64,000 nucleotides of DNA from Candidatus Gastranaerophilales bacterium. Lineage in GTDB: Bacteria; Cyanobacteriota; Vampirovibrionia; Gastranaerophilales; Gastranaerophilaceae. Location: the NCBI GenBank assembly GCA_910587375.1, contig CAJULR010000015.1, forward strand, positions 3,096 to 67,095, read 5' to 3'. Positions 8,454-16,847 of the stretch are shown here, piece after piece. The position numbers and the translations under genes were made by a program. The notes below the pieces were generated by a model. The model was not told the DNA's origin and did no database searches. It saw only the letters and a list, made by a program, of their open reading frames with translations. Every line of letters starts with the position of its first letter. Positions within the stretch are counted from its first letter, which is position 1.

Positions 8454-9248
8454 TTAATCCAAACTTGCATAGTAATATAGGATTGTGTTTGTTTTTGTGT
8501 TAATTGCAATGCCATATTCTGTTTCAAAGTTTGATTTTATTGTTGTGTTGTCTTCTATTGTGTAAAATTTAAAGTTTGTTTTTTTAAGGTTAAGTTTGCT
8601 TGTTGCAAGATAATGTATGGGGTTATTAGAATATTGTTTTTCGTTTTCATATGGGCCTTCTGTTTTAATATATTTGTATTTTTTTAATTCATTTTGAATA
8701 TATTCATTATCAGATTCAAATGATAAAAATATTTCTTCACTTCCAAAGAAACCATTTGAAGATTTAAATAATCCGGGGTTTTTAGCGTTTGGAGGAAGAG
8801 AAGAAGGAAAATGTTTTATCATAGAAGAGGTGCGAATGGAGGAGAGAGCTTTGGGATAGTTGTTATAATCAGCATAGGCCTTGTCATCATATAAAATAGA
8901 AATTACAAAAAAATTGCCACAGGAGATAAATATTTGCAATATTGCAATTATAAAAAAGTTTAATAAAAAAGCTAAAATTTTTGCAAAACCTGGAAAATAC
9001 TTATGAAGCATTATACCAACAAAAAAATACACAGCCAAAGTAAGAATAAACGGAACAAAATACCAAAACCCAAGCCGTATGGTCAATATATCAGGAAACA
9101 AAAGTGCACTGAAAACATAGCAGAATAATCCTGCAAAAAATGAGATCAAGGAAGCTAAAAACAAGTATTTATGCCCTAAATTGTTAAAATTCATTTTCAA
9201 ACTAAATATTTTATTCAAAATATTGTTCATATTTACTGATTCTACCAT
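8454..9248 (-). CDS. membrane protein with soluble C-terminal domain, unknown
   Basis: 264 residues. Three hydrophobic segments (about residues 28-52, 60-83 and 88-112) precede a roughly 140-residue polar domain with many Asn, Tyr and Ser that would lie outside or in the periplasm. I recognise no family. The ATG at 9248 overlaps the stop of the upstream gene by 7 nt, so translation is coupled. A second in-frame ATG sits 6 codons later. A/T content is higher than in neighbouring housekeeping genes. The pair is enclosed by 15-bp direct repeats, which suggests acquisition as a cassette. Confidence 0.5.
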   Translation of the reverse strand: MVESVNMNNILNKIFSLKMNFNNLGHKYLFLASLISFFAGLFCYVFSALLFPDILTIRLGFWYFVPFILTLAVYFFVGIMLHKYFPGFAKILAFLLNFFIIAILQIFISCGNFFVISILYDDKAYADYNNYPKALSSIRTSSMIKHFPSSLPPNAKNPGLFKSSNGFFGSEEIFLSFESDNEYIQNELKKYKYIKTEGPYENEKQYSNNPIHYLATSKLNLKKTNFKFYTIEDNTTIKSNFETEYGIAINTKTNTILYYYASLD

Positions 9249-9478
9249 ATTTTTTCATAAATTTGATATATCACAAAATGATTTTCAAGATATCCCTTTT
9301 CTTGCATAGAATACCCCCAGTTATTAATACCATTGAATTTGCCCATGCCTTTACGATATTCAAAATCATAATAATCCACAATAAAACCTGGGGCAATATA
9401 TGTATAATCATCACTTTTGGGTGCATTTTCAGGTTTTAACAAAAATATATTTGCCAACTCTTTTGTGTTTGTATTCAA
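9242..9478 (-). CDS. small hypothetical protein coupled to the membrane protein
   Basis: 78 residues, rich in aromatic residues (YDFEYRKGMGKFNGINNWGY). No membrane segment or motif that I recognise. It overlaps the following membrane-protein gene by 7 nt. About 86 bp upstream of its start lies TTAAGAAATGTAA on the minus strand, the same motif found upstream of the paralogous genes at 27868 and 30379. Weak Shine-Dalgarno (GAGAAG about 3-9 nt before the ATG). Function unknown; coding status supported by the overlap and the conserved upstream element. Confidence 0.45.
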   Translation of the reverse strand: MNTNTKELANIFLLKPENAPKSDDYTYIAPGFIVDYYDFEYRKGMGKFNGINNWGYSMQEKGYLENHFVIYQIYEKIW

Positions 9479-9492
9479 ATGCTTCTCAAGAG

Positions 9493-9507
9493 AGTAAAAT
9501 TACTCAA
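9493..9507. repeat. 15-bp direct repeat, copy 2
   Basis: AGTAAAATTACTCAA, identical to 8436-8450. It lies just upstream of the gene starting at 9478, so the two copies sit at the outer edges of the two-gene unit. Confidence 0.7.
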
Positions 9508-9528
9508 TTTTCAACACAAAATTTAAAA

Positions 9529-9550
9529 TCCATGCCCGATTTGGCATGGA
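9529..9550. repeat. inverted repeat (hairpin)
   Basis: TCCATGCC and GGCATGGA, 8-bp stem with a 6-nt loop, followed by ATTTT on the plus strand. It could be a weak terminator or an operator in the 361-bp gap. The rest of that gap (9570-9720) has several further short inverted repeats built on CATG but no open frame. Confidence 0.4.
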
Positions 9551-9752
9551 ATTTTAATAATCTTTACATTTCTTAACTAAACAACAGCAAAAATGAAATC
9601 ATGAAAACATGCACACGCCATGGGTTTTGCATGTATCAAATCATGGAAAGCCATGTGCAAAGAATACTTTAGGGTGGTCAAAACCCTAATATACAGGCTA
9701 TAAAAGCCGTTTGCTTATTGTTACATGATGTTAATAATTGGCCAAAATACAC

Positions 9753-9826
9753 TTGTATACTGGCTCTTAAAAGTTATAATAGTATTAAATTCAGTTAGGG
9801 CAAGCCTTTTCAATACTTAAAGGCTT
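9753..9826 (+). promoter_or_regulatory. promoter and leader hairpin of the cysteine-rich gene
   Basis: TTGTAT (9753-9758), 16-bp spacer, consensus TATAAT (9775-9780). The predicted leader is about 85 nt and contains an 8-bp stem AAGCCTTT (9802-9809)/AAAGGCTT (9819-9826), about 30 nt ahead of the ribosome-binding site. It could control message stability or translation. Confidence 0.55.
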
Positions 9827-9869
9827 ATGAATTCGGGTAGTGCTTTATATAAATCAGGGAGAAAATCAA

Positions 9870-10088
9870 GTGCTCAAAAGTAGGGATATGGGTCGCGCAG
9901 TTGCTGTAAGAAGATGGACTACAACAGCAATGGAATGCTATAAAAGAGGATGTAATTGTGAAGGGTGCTTCTATACAGACTTTTTTGGCAAATCATCACA
10001 AAAATGCCAAATGAAAGCCTCTGTTTTAGAACTCGTTAGAGTATTAGGCAAACCTGACATCGAAATGCAGCAAATTTTAAACGATTAA
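9870..10088 (+). CDS. cysteine-rich small protein (putative metal-binding)
   Basis: 72 residues from a GTG at 9870 that has GGGAG 8 nt upstream; an in-frame ATG at 9840 has no ribosome-binding site. Core: ECYKRGCNCEGCFY, i.e. Cys-X4-Cys-X-Cys-X2-Cys, plus a later Cys in SQKCQMK, enough to bind zinc or an iron-sulfur cluster. Preceded by a basic VRRWTTTAMECY and followed by a helix LELVRVLGKPD. I believe similar short proteins occur in gut Firmicutes, but I cannot name a family. It is strongly expressed by appearance (consensus -10, long leader). Role unknown; nucleic-acid binding is a guess from the Arg/Trp-rich start. Confidence 0.65.
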   Translation: MLKSRDMGRAVAVRRWTTTAMECYKRGCNCEGCFYTDFFGKSSQKCQMKASVLELVRVLGKPDIEMQQILND

Positions 10089-10149
10089 TCAAACAAGATT
10101 TAAGGCCTAAAAAAGGGTTTAAGCTTTATAAAAGGGTGACCTTGAAAAA

Positions 10150-10578
10150 TTAATCAAATTTAAAACCAAAGGGCAGAAGCTCTGAAAGCTTGTGTATCAC
10201 AGGTTCAACGCCATCATCTTCTAAGATAACATCAATATCGACAGAATGCATATTGCTAAATTCATTTAACCATTGAAGACACGCCCCGCAAGGAAGGCAG
10301 TGCTTTTGGTTCGGGCTGAACACAGCAACCGCAAGCAGTTTGCTCTTCTCGCCGTCGCAAAGAGCCGTTGAAAGCGCATTTCTTTCGGCACAAAGCCCAA
10401 GGCCATAGCTCACATTTTCAATGTTTGAGCCTAAATAAATTTTGCCATCCTCAAAAATACAGGCAGCCCCGACAGCAAAATTTGAATAGGGAGAATAGCT
10501 GTTTTTACTTGCTTCTTTTGCTTTTTCTAAAAGTTCTTTGGCACTTATTATGCCTACAAATTTTTTAGTTTCTTCCAT
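10150..10578 (-). CDS. cdd: cytidine deaminase
   Basis: 142 residues, normal for the small homotetrameric enzyme that deaminates cytidine/deoxycytidine to uridine in pyrimidine salvage. Zinc and catalytic motifs are present: LCAERNAL (Cys ligand and catalytic Glu) and PCGACLQW (two Cys ligands). SPYSNFAVGAA near the N terminus is the substrate-binding segment. It is convergent with the cysteine-rich gene (61-bp gap, no clear terminator) and followed on its own strand by nothing close. Confidence 0.95.
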   Translation of the reverse strand: MEETKKFVGIISAKELLEKAKEASKNSYSPYSNFAVGAACIFEDGKIYLGSNIENVSYGLGLCAERNALSTALCDGEKSKLLAVAVFSPNQKHCLPCGACLQWLNEFSNMHSVDIDVILEDDGVEPVIHKLSELLPFGFKFD

Positions 10579-10678
10579 CTTGCTTTTTCCAATCTGCTTT
10601 TGAAGTATTCCTATAAACTGAATGTGACGGTCTTTTGGCCATTATAAAAGCCTTTTAGCTTGCTTTTTGCGGCAATTT

Positions 10679-11329
10679 CTATGAATATATTGAATTTTGC
10701 CCAAAATATGCGTTATGAATTTTTTCATGCCCTATAGTAGTATTATCGCCATGACCTGTAAAAACTTTAATATTATCTCCAAGTTTAAATAATTTTTCTT
10801 TTATGCTGTGTTCAATTTCTTTGAAGTTGCCCGTAGGAAGATCACAGCGGCCAATTTCTTCCAAAAATAAAGTATCGCCCGCAAAAAGATTGTCCGAAAA
10901 AAGATAACAAAGGCTTCCTTTTGAATGCCCCGGAGTTGAAATTACCTTAATTTTTTCGCCCAAAAAATCCATTATAAAAGAATCATCAATAAATTCATCA
11001 ATTTCAACTGTTTCAACCCTTCTGTGGCCAAATAAATCACACTGAACTGCAAGGTTTTCATAAAGAAGCTTATCATCCTTTGACATAAAAACCTTAACAT
11101 CGGGATATTTTTCCTTTACCCCTTTAAGGCCGCCTACATGGTCAAAATGCGCATGGGTTATAAAAATATACTTTAAATTTAGCCCTTCTTTTTCAAGAAA
11201 ATTAAAAATTTCTTCGTTTGAACCTGCACAATCAAACAAAATTGCTTCATTTGTGATGTTTTTATCATACACAAGGTAATTATTTGCCGCAAACTCCATC
11301 GGAATAAACTTTTTTACGGTAGCCATCAA
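10679..11329 (-). CDS. MBL-fold metallo-hydrolase (glyoxalase II-like)
   Basis: 216 residues. The binuclear metal site is complete: THAHFDHVGG (HxHxDH), STPGHSKGSL, LFAGDTLF (bridging Asp) and a final TGHGDNTTIGHEK. Size and the absence of a C-terminal helical domain put it with the YcbL-type hydroxyacylglutathione-hydrolase-like or general thioester hydrolases rather than true GloB. Two adjacent ATGs (11329, 11326); either works. The physiological substrate cannot be read from sequence. Confidence 0.88.
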   Translation of the reverse strand: MMATVKKFIPMEFAANNYLVYDKNITNEAILFDCAGSNEEIFNFLEKEGLNLKYIFITHAHFDHVGGLKGVKEKYPDVKVFMSKDDKLLYENLAVQCDLFGHRRVETVEIDEFIDDSFIMDFLGEKIKVISTPGHSKGSLCYLFSDNLFAGDTLFLEEIGRCDLPTGNFKEIEHSIKEKLFKLGDNIKVFTGHGDNTTIGHEKIHNAYFGQNSIYS

Positions 11330-11353
11330 AAATCCTTTTTAAACTTTTAAATT

Positions 11354-11629
11354 TCAGTTCCAATATTTTAACATATTTAAATATTTTAAAAAAGTGTTTT
11401 CAGGCTTTTTTAAACCATACGTACGGGCCAAAAGCTTCACAACGTCATCTTCCGTCAGGTCGAAATGCAGTTTCAATTCATTTAAATATTTGTTTAAATG
11501 CTTAAGCGCAGCCTCAATTTTTGCATTATTTTCTGCGGTGCGCTCCTTGGAAAATGCACCAAAACGGTTTCCAAAGCACCCGACAAAACAATTTTTTAAT
11601 AAAAAACCTTCGCTAAAACGTTTTTTCAT
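11354..11629 (-). CDS. small hypothetical protein
   Basis: 91 residues from the ATG at 11629 (an in-frame GTG at 11659 would add ten residues). A Cys-containing N terminus (LKNCFVGCFG) precedes a charged helical part ending LTEDDVVKLLARTYGLKKPENTFLKYLNML. No family recognised. It lies 24 bp upstream of the MBL gene on the same strand, so the two are probably one operon. No signal peptide. Start uncertain because neither candidate has a good ribosome-binding site. Confidence 0.45.
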   Translation of the reverse strand: MKKRFSEGFLLKNCFVGCFGNRFGAFSKERTAENNAKIEAALKHLNKYLNELKLHFDLTEDDVVKLLARTYGLKKPENTFLKYLNMLKYWN

Positions 11630-11797
11630 AAAACCAACCCGGCATATAAACTTTACCACTTCACTTTAAAAGCCCTAATTACAGGCCTTCACAAAGTATA
11701 TATTAAAACATTCAAGCTATGGAAACATTCCCTTTTAGTGTAAATTTTGCAAACTTTACCTTTAGAAAAACCCGCCCATCAAGGCTAATCATTAAGG

Positions 11798-12706
11798 CTA
11801 CTTCTTTTTTGGAGGTAAAATATTTTCAAACTTAAAAACGTAAGATTTTTTCTCTTCCTCTTCGTTTACAAGGCCCAAAATGCGCTCTAAATCTGTTTTT
11901 AAGTTTCCAAGGTCATCATATTTTTTCAAATTACCGTCAATTGCAATTGAAACATCACCGGTTTCTTCAGAAACCACAATGCAGGCACAGTCTGAAATTT
12001 CGGTAATCCCGATTGCAGCCCTGTGGCGTGTTCCGTATCTCCAGCTTAGTTTAGGGTCTTCCGTTAAGGGTAGCAAAACCCCCGCAGACTGCACATTGTC
12101 GTTACAAATAACCACAGCGCCGTCATGAAGCGGAGTATTCGGGTGGAAAATTGTCAAAAGAAGCTCCTGGGAAAGGTTTCCATTAATTTCAACCCCGACA
12201 TCGGAATGGTTAAGCGTACTGTCCTCTTTTTGAAGAACAATAAGCCCGCCAGTCCTTGTTTTTGACATATATTTTATCGTTTCAATTAATTCTTTAACAA
12301 TGTCAATGTCTTCATTTTTTCTTTTATAAATTTTCTTGCCTGAAATTATTCTGCTTAAAATGTCATTCTGCCCGATATAGCCTAAAAACCGCCTCAATTC
12401 AGGCTGGAAAATAACAATCAAACCAACAGTTACAACTGTTACAAGCGTTTTTAGAAACATTCCGAAAATCTGAAGGTTAATTCTTATTAAAAGTTCTGAA
12501 AAAAGCCACATAATTAAAAGGGCGAAAATCCCTCTAACCAAGCTTTCAGAGTGTGTTCCTTTAATATATTTTTTATAGAAAAACACAAGAATTAAAACAA
12601 GGACAACAACCTCTGCAATATTCACACCAAGCTGCACCCCGCCAAAAGTGTGGGCAATTTCATAGAATTGTCTTAGCAAATATTGGTACAAATACGTGAA
12701 ATCCAC
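11798..12706 (-). CDS. cdaA: membrane diadenylate cyclase CdaA
   Basis: 302 residues. Makes c-di-AMP from two ATP. Three hydrophobic helices in the first ~95 residues (VVVLVLILVFFYKK, IFALLIMWLFSELLI, LVTVVTVGLIVIFQ) anchor it; the DAC (DisA_N) domain follows with the DGA motif (LHDGAVVICND) and RHR motif (YGTRHRAAIG) that bind ATP and metal. It lies 44 bp downstream of lysA, the same pair order found in many cyanobacteria. No CdaR-type gene is next to it. Confidence 0.93.
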   Translation of the reverse strand: MDFTYLYQYLLRQFYEIAHTFGGVQLGVNIAEVVVLVLILVFFYKKYIKGTHSESLVRGIFALLIMWLFSELLIRINLQIFGMFLKTLVTVVTVGLIVIFQPELRRFLGYIGQNDILSRIISGKKIYKRKNEDIDIVKELIETIKYMSKTRTGGLIVLQKEDSTLNHSDVGVEINGNLSQELLLTIFHPNTPLHDGAVVICNDNVQSAGVLLPLTEDPKLSWRYGTRHRAAIGITEISDCACIVVSEETGDVSIAIDGNLKKYDDLGNLKTDLERILGLVNEEEEKKSYVFKFENILPPKKK

Positions 12707-12750
12707 TTGCTCGTGCCTTCTTTTAAAAGTTTGTAATAAAAACAGATTAA

Positions 12751-14076
12751 TTAAAAAATTACATCATTTTGGGTCAATTGCTCGTAAGTTTCTCTTTTTA
12801 CTATAATATCAGATTGAGAATTATTTACAAGTATCATTTCAGGTTTTAAAACCCTGTTATAATTGCTGGACATTGAATATCCGTAAGCACCTGTGTTAAA
12901 GACACAAAGAATGTCCCCTGTCACAGGCGAATTCAGTTCAATATCCTTAATTAAAATATCGCCTGATTCGCAAAATCTTCCTGCAACCGTCACTTTTTTC
13001 AAATTTTCTTCTTCTTTGCCGTTTGCAATCACCGCTTCATACTTTGCCCCATACATTGAAGGCCTTGGGTTATCTGCCATTCCGCCATCTACTGCAATAT
13101 ATTTTCTTCCATTTGGCACCTGTTTTGATGAACCTACTGTATACAGCGTCACGCCTGCAGTTCCAACCATTGAACGGCCTGGTTCAATATATAAAACAGG
13201 TTCTTCCATACCATACATTTCAGCGTGGTCTTTAATTGATTTTAAAATTACATCGGCAATTTTATAAACAGAAGGAGGACAATCCGCCTCGGTATAAGTA
13301 ATTCCAAGGCCTCCGCCCACATTCATTTCATTTAAATTCAAATCAAATTTATCATTAATTCTCTTTAATTCCTTCATTAAAACACCGATTTCATCATAAT
13401 AAACCTGTGTTTCAAAAATTTGTGAGCCAATATGCGCATGAAGCCCCATAATTTCAAGGTTTGTAAACTCTGTTAAGATTAATTCAACCGCTTCATCAAT
13501 CTGGGTCATATCAAAACCGAATTTTGAATCTGTTTGGCCCGTTTGAATATATTCATGGGTGTGGCATTCAATCCCAGGAGTTATTCTTAAAAGCACCTTT
13601 TGCACCTTGTCAAAAGACCTGGCAACTTCGTTTAACAAAGAAAGTTCAAGGAAATTATCCACACTCACCCTGCCAACGCCAAGTTCAAGCGCAAGCAAAA
13701 GCTCATCCGTTGTTTTATTATTCCCGTTAAACGTTGTCATTTCCATATTTGCGCCTGCTTTGTTTACAGTGTAAATTTCGCCGCCCGATACAACATCAAA
13801 TCCAAACCCTTCAGAATGGAGAATTTTAGCAATTTGCCCCGTCATTAAAGCTTTTGAGGCAAACATCATATTTACTTTTTTATAATCCTTAAAAGCATCC
13901 TTATATTCCCTTGCAATGGCACGAAGCGTCACTTCATCCATCACATATAAAGGTGTACCATATTTTTCAACTAGTTCAACCGTGTCGCACCCTGATATTT
14001 CAAGGTTCCCTTTCTCATTCCTTTTTGTATTCAAAGGCATTATATTTTGATTAACAGTCTTTAGTGTATCAGACAT
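12751..14076 (-). CDS. lysA: diaminopimelate decarboxylase
   Basis: 441 residues, fold III PLP enzyme converting meso-diaminopimelate to lysine. The PLP lysine is in MMFASKALMT; other signatures are HAHIGSQI, NVGGGLGITY, EPGRSMVGTAG, and the active-site GRFCESGDIL near the C terminus. Divergent from the AI-2E permease with a 78-bp gap that must hold both promoters. Co-transcription with cdaA links lysine/peptidoglycan precursor supply with c-di-AMP, a cell-wall and osmotic signal; that link is inference from position. Confidence 0.95.
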   Translation of the reverse strand: MSDTLKTVNQNIMPLNTKRNEKGNLEISGCDTVELVEKYGTPLYVMDEVTLRAIAREYKDAFKDYKKVNMMFASKALMTGQIAKILHSEGFGFDVVSGGEIYTVNKAGANMEMTTFNGNNKTTDELLLALELGVGRVSVDNFLELSLLNEVARSFDKVQKVLLRITPGIECHTHEYIQTGQTDSKFGFDMTQIDEAVELILTEFTNLEIMGLHAHIGSQIFETQVYYDEIGVLMKELKRINDKFDLNLNEMNVGGGLGITYTEADCPPSVYKIADVILKSIKDHAEMYGMEEPVLYIEPGRSMVGTAGVTLYTVGSSKQVPNGRKYIAVDGGMADNPRPSMYGAKYEAVIANGKEEENLKKVTVAGRFCESGDILIKDIELNSPVTGDILCVFNTGAYGYSMSSNYNRVLKPEMILVNNSQSDIIVKRETYEQLTQNDVIF

Positions 14077-14154
14077 TGTTCTTATAACTCCTTGCTAAAT
14101 CTCTGCGATAATTGTAACATAAAGATATTCTAAAAGAATATAAAGGCAAGAAAA

Positions 14155-15249
14155 ATGGATGAAAACAAGGAAAACTTAAGCAGCACAGGCCAAAATACAG
14201 GCCAAAATACAGGAATCTTAACCTATAAAAACATAATTTTTGCAATTATGCTTATTTTGGTTTTGATTTTTATCTCAAACATCGCAGACATAGCCATAAT
14301 GCTCTTTGTGGCCTTTATAATTACCTGCGCAATTGATCCTCTGGTTAAATTTTTAGAAAAATATATGCCGCGCGTTTTAGCTGTAAGCCTTGTTCTTTTC
14401 CTTTTGTTAGTGGGCATTTTGCTTGTTTTCATCCCGCTTTTAAGCTTAACAATCAAGCAGGGCGTGGTTTTTGTTAAAAATATCCCTGAATATATAAGAA
14501 ATTTGCAAGATTTTATGCACACAAATCATTTTGGCATTTTGCTTTCAAAATATATAAACCCGGACGCTATAAACAGTGCAAATACAGATATAGCAAACAT
14601 TACAGGCGAAGTACTTTCAAAAGGTGCAGACATTTCAAAACTTATAGTAAGCTCCATTACAAGCTCAATTGCAGTAGCCATAATGGTTTTCTACCTTTCA
14701 TACGACGAAAAACTTATGAAAAAAAGGTTTTTGGAATTTTTCCCGCCCAAATTCAAGCAAAAAGCTGAAAATATTTTAAACGCAATTAAAGAAAAAGTCG
14801 GCGGATATGTCTTCGCACAGGCCCTTTCTATGGCGGTTGTCGGCATATTTACTTTTATCGGCCTTTTAATTATAGGACACCCAGGCGCCCTTTTAGTTGG
14901 CTTTTTAGCCTTTATTTTGGATATCATTCCTGTTATCGGCGCCACAATTGCAGTCACAGTCGGGCTTTATATGGCATTAAGCGGCGGCTTTTTATATGTA
15001 ATCTTAACTTTCGTCGTTATGATGATAGCCCAATGGCTCCAAAATCAGATATTCAGACCATTATTATTCGGCAAATTTATGGATACACACCCGCTTTTAA
15101 TCATCGTTTCTCTGCTCATTGGCGCAAAATTTATGGGTTTCTGGGGGGTTGTGCTTGCGCCTGCTATGGTAAGTATAGTGTGCGTTTTGATGGATGAACT
15201 TTATATTAAGCCCATAAATAAAACAGAAATTCCCGCAGGAGAAAACTAG
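14155..15249 (+). CDS. AI-2E family (PerM/TqsA) permease
   Basis: 364 residues with about eight membrane segments and the family signature ALLVGFLAFILDIIPVIGATIAV, plus the C-terminal GFWGVVLAPAMVS. The family contains E. coli TqsA (AI-2 exporter) and other exporters with different substrates, so the transported compound is open. The cytosolic N terminus carries a tandem 12-bp duplication (14185-14208) that encodes TGQN twice. It is separated by 7 bp from the radical SAM gene, so co-transcribed. Confidence 0.88.
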   Translation: MDENKENLSSTGQNTGQNTGILTYKNIIFAIMLILVLIFISNIADIAIMLFVAFIITCAIDPLVKFLEKYMPRVLAVSLVLFLLLVGILLVFIPLLSLTIKQGVVFVKNIPEYIRNLQDFMHTNHFGILLSKYINPDAINSANTDIANITGEVLSKGADISKLIVSSITSSIAVAIMVFYLSYDEKLMKKRFLEFFPPKFKQKAENILNAIKEKVGGYVFAQALSMAVVGIFTFIGLLIIGHPGALLVGFLAFILDIIPVIGATIAVTVGLYMALSGGFLYVILTFVVMMIAQWLQNQIFRPLLFGKFMDTHPLLIIVSLLIGAKFMGFWGVVLAPAMVSIVCVLMDELYIKPINKTEIPAGEN

Positions 15250-15256
15250 GCAAAAA

Positions 15257-16804
15257 ATGGAAAAATTTTTATATGAAAGATTGCAGAATAAAACCCCGAA
15301 AATCAACACTTGGTTTGCTTTTCCTGCAATCGAAAGCTTTGCAATGTCCTCTTTAGGGTTTCTTTCCATATTTAAACAACTCGATTTAATGGAAGATGTC
15401 TTTGTAGAGCGAGTTTACGCCGATACAAAAACCACCGTCGCAACGGTTTCCGAACTTGATGTTATTGGTTTTTCAAATTCCTTTGAAATAGACATTTTGA
15501 CTATTTTAAAGATGTTTCAGAAGTTCGAAATCCCGCCTTTAGCAAGGGATAGAGGGGAGGGATACCCCTTAATCTTTGGCGGAGGGCCGGTTTTAAGCGC
15601 AAACCCAATACCATTTGAAGACTTTTACGATTTTATCTCCATTGGGGACGCAAAAATCACGCTGGACTTGGTTTTTAAGACGCTGGTCCAAAAAAAAGAT
15701 GAAACAAAAGAGGCCAAACTTAAAGCCCTGTCTGAAATAGAAGGAATTTGGGTACCTAAATTCGGCAAAGAGAAACCTGTTAAAAAGATGTCAGACGAGC
15801 TTTCAGAGCCCGTTTATACACCCATTTTAAGCGACAAAAGCTATTTTAAGGACACTTTTATAATTGAAATTGAGCGCGGCTGCCCAAAAACCTGCAATTT
15901 CTGCCTTGCAAGCTGGCTGAATTTGCCGGTCCGCTATGTCCCTCTTGAAAAAATCTTAAAAGCAATTGATCTTGGCCTTGAAAACACCAATAAAATCGCC
16001 CTTCTTGGGGCATATGTTGCAGGCCACCCGCAGTTCAATGAAATTTTAAAATATATAAGGGAAAAGAATAAAATCAGTCCCGTTGAATTAACCCTATCGT
16101 CGCTCAGGGCGGACCTTGCAGAAAAAGAGGTTATCGAAACACTCGTTGAATGCGGGCAAAGGAGCGTTACGATTGCTATAGAAGCAGGCAGCGAGCGGCT
16201 TAGAAGGGTAATCAACAAAGATTTGACCGACGAGCAGATACTGAAAACCGTTGAAAATGCAAGAAATTACGGGTTGAAAGGGCTTAAAATATACGCTATG
16301 ATTGGCCTTCCGACAGAAACAGAGGAAGACATTTTAGCACTCATAAATTTGATAAAACGGATAAGAGAGGCCAACAAAGGGTTTGAGCTTTCAATTTCCG
16401 TGGCAACCTTTATACCAAAGGCTCACACGCCCTTCCAATGGTGTAAAAAGGCTCCAAGCAAGGATTTAGAGAAAAAATTAACAATTTTGAAGAATAAAAT
16501 TTCGCCGATGGGTGTAACTCTGCGCCCCTCAAGCGTTGACTGGGATTTAATTCAATCAATCCTTTCTCGCGCAAGCTTTTCACTCTCTTCGTATTTGCTA
16601 AAAGTCATTGAAAACGGGGGTAACCTCGGTGCATTCAAGCAAACCTGGCGCAAAATGTCAAAATCCGGGGATTTGCCGGAGCTGGAATTCTACGCGCAAA
16701 ATCCCGTGCCTGAAAACCCTGATGAGGCCTTGCCTTGGGAATTTATTCACGTTACAGACAGGAATATATTGAAAAAGCGCCATATGGAAGCGCTGAAACC
16801 CTGA
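15257..16804 (+). CDS. radical SAM protein with B12-binding-like N-terminal region
   Basis: 515 residues. IERGCPKTCNFCLAS (near residue 205) holds the Cys-X3-Cys-X2-Cys motif for the [4Fe-4S]-SAM cluster. SSLRADL, IAIEAGSERLRRVINK and GLKIYAMIGLPTETEEDI are the later barrel strands of the B12-binding/TIGR03960-like group. The N terminus (VIGFSNSFEID, PLIFGGGPVLSANP, FISIGDA) looks like a degenerate cobalamin-type Rossmann region without the DxHxxG motif. Such proteins are often linked to tRNA or cofactor modification. The corrinoid adenosyltransferase cobO is 700 bp downstream. Exact reaction unknown. Confidence 0.8.
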   Translation: MEKFLYERLQNKTPKINTWFAFPAIESFAMSSLGFLSIFKQLDLMEDVFVERVYADTKTTVATVSELDVIGFSNSFEIDILTILKMFQKFEIPPLARDRGEGYPLIFGGGPVLSANPIPFEDFYDFISIGDAKITLDLVFKTLVQKKDETKEAKLKALSEIEGIWVPKFGKEKPVKKMSDELSEPVYTPILSDKSYFKDTFIIEIERGCPKTCNFCLASWLNLPVRYVPLEKILKAIDLGLENTNKIALLGAYVAGHPQFNEILKYIREKNKISPVELTLSSLRADLAEKEVIETLVECGQRSVTIAIEAGSERLRRVINKDLTDEQILKTVENARNYGLKGLKIYAMIGLPTETEEDILALINLIKRIREANKGFELSISVATFIPKAHTPFQWCKKAPSKDLEKKLTILKNKISPMGVTLRPSSVDWDLIQSILSRASFSLSSYLLKVIENGGNLGAFKQTWRKMSKSGDLPELEFYAQNPVPENPDEALPWEFIHVTDRNILKKRHMEALKP

Positions 16805-16847
16805 TAAATCAAGGGTAAATTTCGTACAGCAACGTATTTACGGGCTT

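Noticed and set aside
10565..10642. 25-codon minus-strand frame overlapping the cdd start (MAKRPSHSVYRN...)
   Set aside because: AAAGG upstream is fair, but the frame overlaps cdd, has no hydrophobic or conserved motif, and may be chance.
11715..11831. Plus-strand 38-codon frame METFPFSVNF...
   Set aside because: Runs into the 3' end of cdaA on the opposite strand, no Shine-Dalgarno, no recognisable features.
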